Shown: in pieces, positions 31,938 to 40,263 of the stretch | How positions within the stretch are numbered: position 1 is the stretch's first letter | How the letters are laid out: each line of letters opens with the position of its first letter | Assembly: GCA_004557905.1 (NCBI GenBank) | Contig: SFFH01000019.1 | Span: forward strand, 1-48,983 | Reading direction: 5' to 3' | Source: Clostridiales bacterium | Lineage (GTDB): Bacteria; Bacillota; Clostridia; Christensenellales; Aristaeellaceae | Length of the DNA stretch: 48,983 nt | Notes under the pieces: model-generated | What the model saw: the letters and a program-made list of their open reading frames with translations, nothing else | What the model was told of the DNA's origin: nothing | Databases searched by the model: none | Position numbers and translations under genes: made by a program

Positions 31938-32372
31938 TCATTCCTTGTTCTGCGCCACATCCAGCAGCTTGCGCAGCACCGGCGCCTCCAGCCCGAAGAG
32001 GCTCAGGTTTTCCAGCAGGCTCACCAGCTCCGTGGCGATCATGTACGTCATCGCCGCCCCGCCGATGCCCTGCATCTCCAGCGCCTCGCCCACATACACG
32101 CAGATGAGCACCACCAGCCATTCCAGGCCCTTCTTCACCATGCCCATCGCCAGCGCGCTTGAAGACACCTTGCCGCTGTCCGACTTTCTGCTCTTGCCCC
32201 AGATTGCGCACAGCACGCCCGTGAGCACGTCCGCGCCCTGCGTCACCAGCAGTGCCTTGGCAATCGGCGACAGCCCGGCAAACCAGGCCGCCGCCGCGCC
32301 GATCGCCGCGCCGATCATCCGCGCCGCATTGGGGCGGATGGCGTGCAGCACCTCCATCGCCTGTTCCTTCAT
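31938..32372 (-). CDS. Phage holin (toxin-secretion/TcdE-like family)
   Basis: The 144-residue membrane protein has three or four hydrophobic helices: about 18-42, 70-92 (after a charged segment SRKSDSGKVSS), and 100-120. Order and content match phage_holin_4 (TcdE) members: LLVTQGADVLTGVLCAIWGKS near residue 40 and SSALAMGMVKKGLEWLVVL near 70. Holins make membrane holes that let a lysin reach the wall. It is the last gene of the phage late module. No recognisable amidase or lysozyme gene accompanies it, so how lysis would proceed is unclear. The start is ATG 32372 behind AGGGGAGCAA. Confidence 0.85.
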   Translation of the reverse strand: MKEQAMEVLHAIRPNAARMIGAAIGAAAAWFAGLSPIAKALLVTQGADVLTGVLCAIWGKSRKSDSGKVSSSALAMGMVKKGLEWLVVLICVYVGEALEMQGIGGAAMTYMIATELVSLLENLSLFGLEAPVLRKLLDVAQNKE

Positions 32373-32396
32373 TTGCTCCCCTCTCTTTTCTGTCTG

Positions 32397-32702
32397 TCAG
32401 TCAACCGGTCCCGCCTCCATCCGCAGCGTAAAGCCTCCCACAGGGACAAAGGCGAAGCCTTCCTCGTCTGTAATGATGATACGCGCCTCCTGCCTGGCCT
32501 GTGCGAAGCAGATGTAGCGCTTCGCCGCGTAGGCCGTTCCGCCCTCGTAGGCGATTTCGACCCACTCGCCCTCGTCCCTGAGCACGTCCACCTCCTCGCC
32601 CGGCGCAAGCTTGCCAATGACGGCCCCGTCCGGCGCATCGCGCACGTTCAGCATCCCGCTGACCTCAACCCTGCCCACATACAGGCCCTGTGTTTCCTGC
32701 AT
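32397..32702 (-). CDS. Small SH3-domain phage protein
   Basis: Starting at ATG 32702 (AGGAGAGAAAG upstream), the protein has 101 residues. Residues 6-70 form a bacterial SH3 domain (GYV-type start VGRVEVSGMLNVRDAPDG, then LRDEGEWVEIAYEGGTAYA and KRYI). The C-terminal 30 residues are a beta segment of unknown type. SH3 domains bind the cell wall, and in phages they are normally the targeting part of an endolysin; here no catalytic domain is attached. Its start lies 55 bp inside the gene upstream, in another frame. It may be a wall-binding tail accessory or the remnant of a lysin. Confidence 0.72.
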   Translation of the reverse strand: MQETQGLYVGRVEVSGMLNVRDAPDGAVIGKLAPGEEVDVLRDEGEWVEIAYEGGTAYAAKRYICFAQARQEARIIITDEEGFAFVPVGGFTLRMEAGPVD

Positions 32703-33565
32703 TTTCTTTCTCTCCTTCTCATTGCGCGCATGAACAGCCTTGTGCCGTTGTAAATCAGGCGTTCCACATCCGTGCCGTTGTGCACCAGATTCGTCAGCCA
32801 GGTTCCGTTGAAGACCACCGGCAGCACGTCGTCCGCGCTGTTGCGGATGCACACGATGCCGCTTCCGCCCGTGCCGCCGGCACCGCCGCCTCCGCCGCCC
32901 GTGTTCGCGCTGCCGCTCTGGGCCGCTTCACCGGTCGACGGGTTGTAGCCGTTTCCGCCGCCGCCCGAGCCGCCATAGCCGCAGGCGGACGAGTTGCCTT
33001 GGTACGATCCGCCGCCGGCGCCGCCTCCGCCGCCCGCATAGAGCGTCCATCCGCTCATGCCGAACTCGCGCGTCGTGCTGCCCTGACCTGCGCCGCCCTT
33101 GTGGCCCTTCGCGCTGTCCGATCCGTTTGCGCCGTCGCTGCCGCCGTTTCCGGGCGTTCCGGTATACTGACCGGCGCCGCCGCCGCTGCCGCCTGCGCCT
33201 CCGGTGTTTCCGCTGCTCGTGTTTCCTCCATTCGCCTGATAGCCGAACGCACTGGAGGCGCTGCCGTTTGCGTTGGGCGCGCCGCCCTGTCCGATCTCGA
33301 TCCAGTATCCGGTGCCGGGCGAAAGCGAAATCCCGCTGACCGTTTTGGTATAACCGCCGCCTCCGCCGCCCTCCGGAGATCCGGTGCCGTTTCCGCCGCC
33401 GCCACCGCCGCCCACGAGGAAGGCGTCCACCTTCCGTCTTCTGTCCGTGATGGTCAGCGTGCCGCTCGTCTTCATCCGGATGATCCAGCCCCAGTCCGCG
33501 CGCAGCTCCGTGCTGCATTCGCCCGTGTAGGTAAAACCGGGCAGCGTTTTTGGAATGTATCCCAT
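32648..33565 (-). CDS. Glycine-rich phage tail fibre/adhesin
   Basis: The 305-residue product has a short N-terminal beta segment (GYIPKTLPGFTYTGEC). A glycine-rich domain follows at about 45-230, with clusters such as GGGGGGGNGTG and AGGGGGAGGG and regular Asn/Ser turns, typical of polyglycine-II sandwich tips of phage fibres. After it comes VFNGTWLTNLVHNGTDVERLIYNGT, a small beta motif common at the end of clostridial phage structural proteins. The last 30 residues are basic and Cys-containing and overlap the next gene, so the stop may not be the ancestral one. A receptor-binding role is inferred. Confidence 0.75.
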   Translation of the reverse strand: MGYIPKTLPGFTYTGECSTELRADWGWIIRMKTSGTLTITDRRRKVDAFLVGGGGGGGNGTGSPEGGGGGGYTKTVSGISLSPGTGYWIEIGQGGAPNANGSASSAFGYQANGGNTSSGNTGGAGGSGGGAGQYTGTPGNGGSDGANGSDSAKGHKGGAGQGSTTREFGMSGWTLYAGGGGGAGGGSYQGNSSACGYGGSGGGGNGYNPSTGEAAQSGSANTGGGGGGAGGTGGSGIVCIRNSADDVLPVVFNGTWLTNLVHNGTDVERLIYNGTRLFMRAMRRRERKCRKHRACMWAGLRSAGC

Positions 33566-33578
33566 CCGCTCACCTGCC

Positions 33579-34388
33579 TTATGTGTCCGTATCGATGTAC
33601 AGCGTCGTGCCGCTGAGCGTGAACGTCACGCCCGCCGGTCCCGTCTCGCCCTGCGGCCCCTGCGGTCCCCGCTCGCCGTCCCGGCCGCGCGGAATGCCGT
33701 AGGTCAGGTGCTTCACGCCGTCGCTTTCGCTGATCGTCACCGTCGCCGCGTCGCCGGGTTCCAGCGTCTCGGCGCTCACTGTCGCGTTCTTCCACGCCGT
33801 CTCCACCGCTTCGCCCGCAGCCCTTGCGGTTTCCGCCGCAGCCGCAGCCTCCTGTGCCGCCGTCCTGGCCGTCCCGCTCTGTTCATTCGCCCTTTCCGCT
33901 GCGGCGTTTGCCCCGGAGATGGCGGTGTTCACCGTCGCCAGCGTCAGGTTGATCTCCTGCACGAGCGCATCCCATGCGTTCACCTGATCCGGCGTCACGG
34001 CATCTCCGGGCGCAGGACGGCTGATCGGGCGGAATACCGCCTCGTAGCACGTCTTGGCCCGGCTCGCCTCCTCCGTCTGCCCGTAGCTCACGTACACATA
34101 CACGTGTACATCCCGGCTCTGCGTCATGTAGGTATCCGGAATGGCCGCCACCCATGCGCCGCTGGCCTCGTCGTACTGTGCCAGCCGCGTCTCCGTCTGG
34201 CTGTCGCCGGCAAAGCCGAACTGCGCCTGCACCGCCACCAGCTCACCGGAGAGCAGCTCGTCGCGCTGCGCCAGCTCATCCGGTCCCGGCAGGCCGTACA
34301 TCCGGAGCCGCTGGCCCGTATCGTACTGATATGCGCCGCTCACCGCCGCGCTTCGTCCCCTGCCCTGCTCAAAGCTCGCCTCGATCAT
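33579..34388 (-). CDS. Phage fibre protein with collagen-like segment
   Basis: The 269-residue protein has an N-terminal beta domain (about 1-125), a helical, Ala/Glu-rich coiled-coil shaft (about 140-200; AAAERANEQSGTARTAAQEA is representative), and a C-terminal collagen-like run of Gly-X-Y triplets (GRDGERGPQGPQGETGPAG) before a short beta cap. This layout is standard for trimeric phage fibres or baseplate upper-protein-like spikes. ATG 34388 follows GAGGAGGGACGGCC, and the start overlaps nothing. It sits among other fibre genes of the module. Confidence 0.8.
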   Translation of the reverse strand: MIEASFEQGRGRSAAVSGAYQYDTGQRLRMYGLPGPDELAQRDELLSGELVAVQAQFGFAGDSQTETRLAQYDEASGAWVAAIPDTYMTQSRDVHVYVYVSYGQTEEASRAKTCYEAVFRPISRPAPGDAVTPDQVNAWDALVQEINLTLATVNTAISGANAAAERANEQSGTARTAAQEAAAAAETARAAGEAVETAWKNATVSAETLEPGDAATVTISESDGVKHLTYGIPRGRDGERGPQGPQGETGPAGVTFTLSGTTLYIDTDT

Positions 34389-34400
34389 GGCCGTCCCTCC

Positions 34401-35234
34401 TCATCGCCTGTATTTCACGCTCGGCGCCGCACTGCTGATCGCGTCCACCTGGCTGCTGCTCTTCTTGCCGCCGCCCGTGCTGTACGACTTGGTCACCGTC
34501 GAGCTCGATCCCTGCGTGTGGCTCGTGCCCGTCGCGTTGCTGACGGAGCTGCCCTGTGAGCTGCTCGTTCCGCTCGTCGCGCTGCCCATGCTGCCGGACA
34601 CCGCCGCCAGGTAATTCTGGTTGTATTCCTTGCGCTGGCTCTCCTTCAGCTCCTGCACCTTCGCCGCCAGCTCCCTCGCGTAGTCCTCGTTCAGCCGCCC
34701 CTGCGTGGCAGCGTTCTGCTGCGCCGCCAGCGCCATCCGGGCGCGCGCCTGGGCCGTCTTCTGCTCGCTTGCATCCGTCAGCTCCTTCACCGCGCGTGAA
34801 AATCGGTCGCCCGTGTTGGCAAGCGCCTCCAGCGTGTAGCTGCTTCGGCCCATGCCGCGGGAAAGCGCCGCCGTCTGCACATCCGCAGCGCTCTGCGCAT
34901 AGCTGCGCTTCTGCTCCGTAATGCTCCGGGCCAGTTCCGCCGCCAGGCTTTCGATCTCCTGTTCGCCCGTCAGCTTCGCCGCGTCATACTTCTGCTGCGC
35001 CGCCTCCAGCCCGGCGTTGCGCTGCGGCGCGAGCAGGTTTTCCGCATACGCGTCGATCTCCTCGTCCGTCATGGTGCCCATCAGGCCGGAGAGAATCCTG
35101 TCGCGCAGCGCCTCGTCGAGCACCTTTCGGGTTGCGCTCTGGCTCTGGCTTTCGCTTTTGCTCGTGCTTTCGCTGTGGTATTTGCTGTTTGTCGTGCTCT
35201 CGTATTCCGTGTTGGATTCCGTGATTCTCGCCAT
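34401..35234 (-). CDS. Phage virion protein, coiled-coil and Ser-rich (ejection-protein-like)
   Basis: The 277-residue protein is low-complexity at both ends: Ser/Thr/Glu-rich at 1-35 and Ser/Gly-rich at 205-277. The centre is a long amphipathic helix rich in Ala, Gln and Glu (about 40-200), with ALSRGMGRSSYTLEALANTG in the middle. It has no known catalytic motif. Similar proteins in podovirus-type clusters lie between connector and fibre genes and are thought to be internal virion or ejection proteins; this role is inferred from position and composition only. Its ATG directly follows the stop of the preceding gene. Confidence 0.65.
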   Translation of the reverse strand: MARITESNTEYESTTNSKYHSESTSKSESQSQSATRKVLDEALRDRILSGLMGTMTDEEIDAYAENLLAPQRNAGLEAAQQKYDAAKLTGEQEIESLAAELARSITEQKRSYAQSAADVQTAALSRGMGRSSYTLEALANTGDRFSRAVKELTDASEQKTAQARARMALAAQQNAATQGRLNEDYARELAAKVQELKESQRKEYNQNYLAAVSGSMGSATSGTSSSQGSSVSNATGTSHTQGSSSTVTKSYSTGGGKKSSSQVDAISSAAPSVKYRR

Positions 35235-35645
35235 TTATGCCTCCTTCTGCATCATCCATGCCATCGCCGCGCCCACATCCGTTTGGAGCTGTGCAAGCGC
35301 CGCCGTCATTCTGCTCATGGCCTCTTCCACCCTTTGAAGCCGCTGCTCCTGCGTCGGGCGCTTCTTTTCCGCCTCGATCTCCTCAAGCTGCGCCTGCGTG
35401 TAAGGGTGGTAAATCTGAATGGGCACATTCTCCTCCCAGGCCTCCCTGGCAGGAACGCCCGGCACGTCAACGACCTTCACCACGTCCCTGCCGCCGTTTT
35501 CGTATTCGGCCGCCGTCTCATAATGCCAGATCTCCTGAACCGCCGGGACTTCCTCGTGTTCCACCCTGCGCACCGTGTCCTCCAGCCAGCCCAGCGTCAG
35601 GTCCGGATCCACAATGCGCTCCATCTTCTCGTCATAGATTTCCAT
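35235..35645 (-). CDS. Phage protein of unknown function
   Basis: I start this 136-residue protein at ATG 35645, which overlaps the TGA of the upstream fibre gene (ATGA); an in-frame start six codons earlier is less likely. It begins MEIYDEKMERIVDPDLTLGWLED, a pattern I associate with small proteins beside fibre genes in clostridial phages, and has a C-terminal coiled coil (about 95-125). The mid region VPIQIYHPYTQAQLEEIEAE suggests an assembly or chaperone role for fibres, but this is a guess. Confidence 0.65.
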   Translation of the reverse strand: MEIYDEKMERIVDPDLTLGWLEDTVRRVEHEEVPAVQEIWHYETAAEYENGGRDVVKVVDVPGVPAREAWEENVPIQIYHPYTQAQLEEIEAEKKRPTQEQRLQRVEEAMSRMTAALAQLQTDVGAAMAWMMQKEA

Positions 35646-36388
35646 CAGCTTACCCTTCTCCACATGTTCACCGCAAGAAACGGCGGCATCGTGCTCACAT
35701 CCTGCGCATAGCCAACAAAGTCGTGCGTGTGCGTTTGACCGCCGCCAACCGGATACGTACTGCCGCTGTACCTGATCCTGCCGCCTACCTGTAGCCCGGT
35801 CTTCATGGACTCTGCGGTTGTCACCGTGCCGTCGACATGCTGGATATTGAGCATGAACCCGTGTTCATGCGCAGGTATTTGGCTGGTGGTCAGCGCCGTT
35901 CCTTTGTTGTATCCGCCCGGCGTTATGCTTGCCCTGGATGCGCCCCCTGTTTGTCCGGCCGTATAGCTGCCTCCGGCGCCAAGCAGAAAGCAGTCTTTCA
36001 GCCGCTCCCACGTTCCGCCGAACAGGCCGGCCGGGCTGACCGCTTCAAGCGACATATAGATGCTGCCGACCGGATAAAGCGTCAGCATGAGCTCCGCAGC
36101 CGTCTTCCCGCCCAGCTTGCCGGCATTCTCCGCCGTGCCGTCTGCCGCCAGCGCCCCCACGTCGCCGGCCGTCAGTGTCACATCACCCGTCTTCCCGCAC
36201 ACGCCTGTCACCGGGTAATGAATCCCCGACAACCCGCCCCTGACCGCGTCGATCTCTCCGGTGCGCTGGTTGTTGGCCGTCCAGACGTCCATGCAGAAGT
36301 CCTTGAGGAACAGGACGAGGCTTCGGATGTACCTGTCTGTGCCCTCGCGCTCCCGGTATTCGGGCACCCTCGGCTGCTTAAACGCCAT
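35645..36388 (-). CDS. Phage tail fibre tip / collar-like structural protein
   Basis: The 247-residue protein has an N-terminal attachment part (about 1-50), a repeat-rich linker (GVCGKTGDVTLTAGDVGALAA near 62-82, a widespread phage fibre motif), and a collar-like tip from about 105. The tip has YPVGSIYMSL, then FGGTWERLKDCFLLGAG and GGASRASITP, HEHGF and HTHDF, with the paired histidines that bind metal in such tips. It likely recognises the host surface. ATG 36388 is preceded by AAGGAGGCGAAGAA. Confidence 0.85.
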   Translation of the reverse strand: MAFKQPRVPEYREREGTDRYIRSLVLFLKDFCMDVWTANNQRTGEIDAVRGGLSGIHYPVTGVCGKTGDVTLTAGDVGALAADGTAENAGKLGGKTAAELMLTLYPVGSIYMSLEAVSPAGLFGGTWERLKDCFLLGAGGSYTAGQTGGASRASITPGGYNKGTALTTSQIPAHEHGFMLNIQHVDGTVTTAESMKTGLQVGGRIRYSGSTYPVGGGQTHTHDFVGYAQDVSTMPPFLAVNMWRRVS

Positions 36389-36400
36389 TTCTTCGCCTCC

Positions 36401-37759
36401 TTATGCCTCGTCCACGCTGTATTCCACCTGGATCCCGCCGTAGATGCGCCAGCCCGCGGCCTTTGCCCGGCTTGCCACCCTCAGCCGCACGCGCACGCCG
36501 CTGTTCTGGAGCTTCACCCGATAGTCGCGCCGCCGCTTTTGAAGCAGTACCGTCTTCGTCTTTTCCCGTCTGTCGGTCACAATCGTCAGCTCCACCGGCA
36601 CGTCGTTTTCGTCCGCGTCGGCCGTGAAGCGCAGCACAAAGTCCCGCTTCGTCATCTCCTTGCCCAGGTCAAGCCACGGCGTCTCCCAGAGGCTCTCCAT
36701 CGGCCGGCCCATGTACCCACCGGCGTTCTCGTCGTCATAGCGGAGCACCTCATACGGGCTGTCCGCCTGGGTGAAGTACACCTTTCCGCCCAGCGCAAAG
36801 AAGTCCTTCACCCGCAGCCCCTTTCTGACCATGAACGTCCCGCGCTCCGTGTCGTATTCGATCACCGTGTTGTTTTCGCTCAGCACGTCGCCCGCGCTTT
36901 CCCTCACGCACAGCGCCAGATAGTACACATGACCGCACACGCATGCCGTGGCCAGCTCGTCCGTGCCCTCCATCCGCATGCGCATCGTCTCGTGCAGCGC
37001 GTCGCGGGAGAGCAGGGACAGTGTGCTGCCGTCGTACAGGCCCAGCCCGCTTGAGGCCAGGAAGAACATCCGCAGCCTGTCGACGCAGACCGTGCGCGCC
37101 TGCACCGGGCCGTCCGTGCCGTCGCCCAGCTCCGGGGTATCCGCCACGCCCGTCCAGTCGAACGGGTCGTACGGCCGCGAGTAGAACACATCGTCCGGAT
37201 AGCCGGGCGCGCCCGTGCCCCAGATGCGCTCGGCATGCCGTCCGAGCACGGAGAAGCGCACGTCCGCGTAGTCCTCGCCGATGCGCAGCGTCTTCCTTTC
37301 CACCCGCAGGTCGCTGCCGTAGATTGCGATCATCCCGTCGTGCGCGTTGCTCATGATCAGGACGTCGACCGTCGCGCCGTCCTCCTGCGCCTCATAGGTT
37401 ACGCAGCTCCAGCGGTTGCAGGAGAATCCCTCGCCGCGCATGACCCATCCCTCCGTGCCCATCGTATAGGTGTAGATGGCGCCGCCCGCGCCCGCCACGA
37501 ACACGTCCGGATCATCCGGCCGGCTGCGCCTGTAAAATCTTGTCAGCGTCTCAATCGGCACGCCCAGCGCCGGGAAGGCGCGGCTGGTGCCGTAGCTCGT
37601 CGCCAGCAGCCCGCGCTGCGTGCGCATGTTTTCCGCGCGGTAGGCGTAGTCCGTATCCACGTTGGTATCGCCCGCCGCCTGATAGACGCCCTTGGGCGTG
37701 GGGATGGTAAAGCGTCCCTCATACCCCTCGTCCTGAACGCGTCTTGCCCTGCCCGCCAT
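36401..37759 (-). CDS. Phage connector/DNA-stabilisation protein, beta-propeller-like
   Basis: The 452-residue protein is almost all beta strand with repeated blades: LTRFYRRSRPDDPDVFVAG, GAIYTYTMGTEGWV, RVERKTLRI, HAERIWGTGAPGYPDDVFYS, CVDRLRMFFLASSGLGLYDG and NTVIEYDTERGTFM. Layout, length and position between a head-tail adaptor and fibre genes recall the gp10-type packaged-DNA stabilisation proteins of short-tailed phages. ATG 37759 has ACAGGAGGTGACGAG before it. The assignment rests on architecture and context, not on a diagnostic motif. Confidence 0.68.
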   Translation of the reverse strand: MAGRARRVQDEGYEGRFTIPTPKGVYQAAGDTNVDTDYAYRAENMRTQRGLLATSYGTSRAFPALGVPIETLTRFYRRSRPDDPDVFVAGAGGAIYTYTMGTEGWVMRGEGFSCNRWSCVTYEAQEDGATVDVLIMSNAHDGMIAIYGSDLRVERKTLRIGEDYADVRFSVLGRHAERIWGTGAPGYPDDVFYSRPYDPFDWTGVADTPELGDGTDGPVQARTVCVDRLRMFFLASSGLGLYDGSTLSLLSRDALHETMRMRMEGTDELATACVCGHVYYLALCVRESAGDVLSENNTVIEYDTERGTFMVRKGLRVKDFFALGGKVYFTQADSPYEVLRYDDENAGGYMGRPMESLWETPWLDLGKEMTKRDFVLRFTADADENDVPVELTIVTDRREKTKTVLLQKRRRDYRVKLQNSGVRVRLRVASRAKAAGWRIYGGIQVEYSVDEA

Positions 37760-37763
37760 CTCG

Positions 37764-38327
37764 TCACCTCCTGTATCGTGCGTCCGTCACCGCGTACAGG
37801 TTCCGCAGCTGCGTCACGCTGCCCGCGCCCTGTGGAATCAGCGTGCGCATCTGCTGGTAAAAGCTCTGCCGGAAGAATTCCGCGCGGCTCTGCTTGGCCA
37901 GGTTGCCGCTGGACAGGTGCCGGTAGCAGATGTAGTCCGCCAGCGCGGGATGCGCGTACTGCGGCAGCTCCGGCTCGTCCGTATCGGCCTCAAGCGCCGG
38001 CCGTTCCACCTCGCACAGTGCCTGAACAGCCGTATTCTTCTCTTCAGTCCCGATCGCCCTGCCGTCTGCGGAGATGGAAAAACGCACAGGTCTGCCCTGT
38101 GCGTTTCGCATGTCCACCACCCGCATGACGGGCAGCGCGGAGATGTCCGCGCGCCCCTGATCATCCGTCGTCAGTTCAAACGTCTCCCTGGGCTTCAGAA
38201 ACAGGCGCAGCGCGATCATGTAGCCCATGTTCGCGTAGCTTCGGAACAGCTCGTCGTATTCCGCGATGTCCTCCGCCGCCTCATCCAGCTGCCGCAGCGC
38301 CAGCTTCATGATGTTTGCCAGCGTCAT
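37764..38327 (-). CDS. Phage head-tail adaptor protein
   Basis: From ATG 38327 (GAGGACG upstream) the product has 187 residues. The N-terminal half is helical (ANIMKLALRQLDEAAEDIAEYDELFRS in two stretches), then a beta insertion (ETFELTTDDQGRADISALPV and MRVVDMR), then helices (PALADYICYRHLSSGNLA) ending in a basic tail. This alternation fits the adaptor proteins that follow the capsid gene in podovirus-like clusters. The next gene starts four bases after its stop. Confidence 0.65.
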   Translation of the reverse strand: MTLANIMKLALRQLDEAAEDIAEYDELFRSYANMGYMIALRLFLKPRETFELTTDDQGRADISALPVMRVVDMRNAQGRPVRFSISADGRAIGTEEKNTAVQALCEVERPALEADTDEPELPQYAHPALADYICYRHLSSGNLAKQSRAEFFRQSFYQQMRTLIPQGAGSVTQLRNLYAVTDARYRR

Positions 38328-38337
38328 CGTCCTCACC

Positions 38338-38616
38338 TCACAGATGGCCCGTGTTCCTGAGGATCTCGGCAATCGGCGCGGGCATCTCCACCTGCCTGCC
38401 GCGCATGAAGTAGAAGTCCGCGCCGTTGAGGCCCACAAACACCACGTCGTCGCTGCTGCCCGGCGCCAGCGGCAGCGTCACCTTTTCCATAGTGCACCCG
38501 CTGCACCCGGCCTGTGCGGCCAGCTTGTCCATGTTCTTCTGCGTCGCCTCGCACCTCGCGGCAAGCGCGCTGGATGCCTTGTCAATCGTACGGGTCGTAT
38601 TCGTCCTGATCGCCAT
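38338..38616 (-). CDS. Small phage protein with CxxC motif
   Basis: The 92-residue protein starts at ATG 38616 behind AAGGAGAAAAAC. Residues 1-36 are helical (IDKASSALAARCEATQKNMD), followed by AGCSGC, then a beta segment with VVFVGLNGADFYFMRGRQVEMP. The CxxC pair could bind metal. I do not recognise the family; position just after the capsid gene suggests a head decoration or completion protein. Confidence 0.6.
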   Translation of the reverse strand: MAIRTNTTRTIDKASSALAARCEATQKNMDKLAAQAGCSGCTMEKVTLPLAPGSSDDVVFVGLNGADFYFMRGRQVEMPAPIAEILRNTGHL

Positions 38617-38700
38617 TGTTTTTCTCCTTTCCTTGGGGATTTCATCCTCTCAAACCTTGTCCGCCTCTTCAGAGTTTCGTCCTTACTCCTCTCTCCATAG

Positions 38701-38746
38701 CCTCCCTCGTGAGGGAGGTGGCTGCCGCAGCAGCCGGAGGGAGTTC
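38701..38746. repeat. REP-like repeat inside phage late module
   Basis: CCTCCCTC/GAGGGAGG is followed by GGCTGC/GCAGCC and GGAGGGAG. This two-hairpin unit is of a type widely dispersed in gut clostridial chromosomes. It lies in the 152-bp gap between the capsid and CxxC-protein genes. Confidence 0.75.
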
Positions 38747-38768
38747 TTTCGATCAAATGCGCGCAGCC

Positions 38769-39713
38769 TTACGCCGTGAACCCGCACTCGATCCTGACCG
38801 CGTACTCCGGCTGGAGCATCTTCACGCCGAAGCCGTCCATCTTCCAGCCCACGGTGGAGATCTGGTCGAGCGGATCGCTGGTGCCCGCGCTGCCAGCCGG
38901 CTTGACGATCACGCGCGGCTTGGCGCCCTTGAAGCTCGTGTAGCCATAGGCGTACTGGCCCAGCACGATGACGCTCGCCACGTCCGCGCCGGAAGCGCCC
39001 GCGCCCTCGAAGACCTTCGCCTCGGTCGTCTCCACGATGCGGCAGCCGAACAGGCGGCCGATCTCGCCGGTGTACACCGCTTCCTTGTCCTGGTAGCGGC
39101 TCACCGCCACAAACGTCTCGTCGTCCTGCAGGTCGTAGAACGTATCCGGGCCCACAATCGCGATGTAGTACCCGCCGAAGGTCTGCGCGTGCGCCTTCTT
39201 CAGCTTGCGCACGGCCTTGCGCAGCTCCTTGGTGGTCAGCTTGTCCGCGCTGGTGAGCGCACTGCGGCTGGTCTTGCCGCCGGCGTAGATCACGTTCGTG
39301 CAGGTCGCCAGCTCCTCACGCACCACCGCGTCGATGGAGCGCGCGCCCGCGTCGCCGAAGAGCTTGGTCTTGCGCAGGATGTTCATGTCCAGGTGTGACA
39401 GATCCAGCTTGTCCGTGCAGCGGGCGTATTCGCCGTACTGCTCCAGCTTCACCGTCACCTCCGTCTCGGTCAGCATGACGCTCTCGCCCGGTTCGCCCTC
39501 GCTGAGCGTGTTCGTGTTCGCCTCCAGCGGGATGATCTTGCGCATGTTCATCACCAGGCCGCTGTTCTCCGGCATCCTGTGCTCGTCGCCGAACTGCAGG
39601 TGCACCAGCTCCGGTTCAAAGGTGCGCAGCAGCTCGCGGTTGTAGTAGGTCTGCATGCCCGGGGTCAGGCCCGTGCTCGCCGTCATGTTGGTATTGGCAC
39701 TCGTATAAGCCAT
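38769..39713 (-). CDS. Major capsid protein, N4-gp56 type
   Basis: The 314-residue protein has the N4-gp56/HK97-like order: GMQTYYNRELLRTFEPELVH near residue 19, a flexible E-loop with NMRKIIPLEANTNTLSEGEP near 56, then KLEQYGEYARCTDKLDLSH near 89. The spine helix and P-domain follow, with AIVGPDTFYDLQDD near 195 and RLFGCRIVETTEA near 229. It builds the capsid shell with the scaffold-like protein at 39779. The frame is complete and ATG 39713 follows AAGGAGGAAACAAG. Confidence 0.88.
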   Translation of the reverse strand: MAYTSANTNMTASTGLTPGMQTYYNRELLRTFEPELVHLQFGDEHRMPENSGLVMNMRKIIPLEANTNTLSEGEPGESVMLTETEVTVKLEQYGEYARCTDKLDLSHLDMNILRKTKLFGDAGARSIDAVVREELATCTNVIYAGGKTSRSALTSADKLTTKELRKAVRKLKKAHAQTFGGYYIAIVGPDTFYDLQDDETFVAVSRYQDKEAVYTGEIGRLFGCRIVETTEAKVFEGAGASGADVASVIVLGQYAYGYTSFKGAKPRVIVKPAGSAGTSDPLDQISTVGWKMDGFGVKMLQPEYAVRIECGFTA

Positions 39714-39778
39714 CTTGTTTCCTCCTTGTTCTTTCTGAATTGTCCTCTCTGTGCTTTCCCTGCGTCCGCCTTACATCA

Positions 39779-40222
39779 TCACATCCTCACCTTCTTCCCC
39801 ATCATCGCCGCGGCGCGCGCCTGCCTGGAGAACGCGTCAAACTGCGCGTCGCTCATCGCATCGATCCGGTTTTCCGGCACGGACGCGCCCGCCGCGCAGC
39901 TCCGGGTCACCGGCACGCCGCGCCTGCGCGGCGCCTGCATGGCCTTCGCCTCCAGCAGCTGCCTGCGCAGCATCCTCGCCGCCGCTCGGATCAGGTCGAT
40001 GCCCGCCGCCACGTCGCCGCGCACGCCCTCGTCCTGCGAAAGCGCCGCCAGCTCCTCGGCGGTCCAGCCGTCCTCGAACAGCATGCCGATGCCCTCGCGC
40101 AGGCTCGCCGCCAGCTCCTCGTCCTCCTGGGCCGCCCGTTCGGCGCTTTCCTCCATCAGCTCGCCCGTGATCTCCTGCGCGCTCATCGGCATGCCCAGCA
40201 TCTCCTCGTTCCTCTCTTCCAT
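39779..40222 (-). CDS. Phage scaffolding-like protein
   Basis: The 147-residue acidic, helical protein lies between portal and capsid genes, the usual position of a scaffold. The N-terminal half is rich in Glu and Met (EITGELMEESAERAAQEDEE); a basic stretch QAPRRRGVPVTR near 97-110 could bind DNA or capsid; the C-terminal IDAMSDAQFDAFSRQARAA resembles the end of many scaffolds, which bind the coat protein. ATG 40222 follows AAGGAGAAACAGG. Confidence 0.72.
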   Translation of the reverse strand: MEERNEEMLGMPMSAQEITGELMEESAERAAQEDEELAASLREGIGMLFEDGWTAEELAALSQDEGVRGDVAAGIDLIRAAARMLRRQLLEAKAMQAPRRRGVPVTRSCAAGASVPENRIDAMSDAQFDAFSRQARAAAMMGKKVRM

Positions 40223-40263
40223 CCTGTTTCTCCTTTCCTTGTTTCCGCCGGCCCAGGCCGGCT

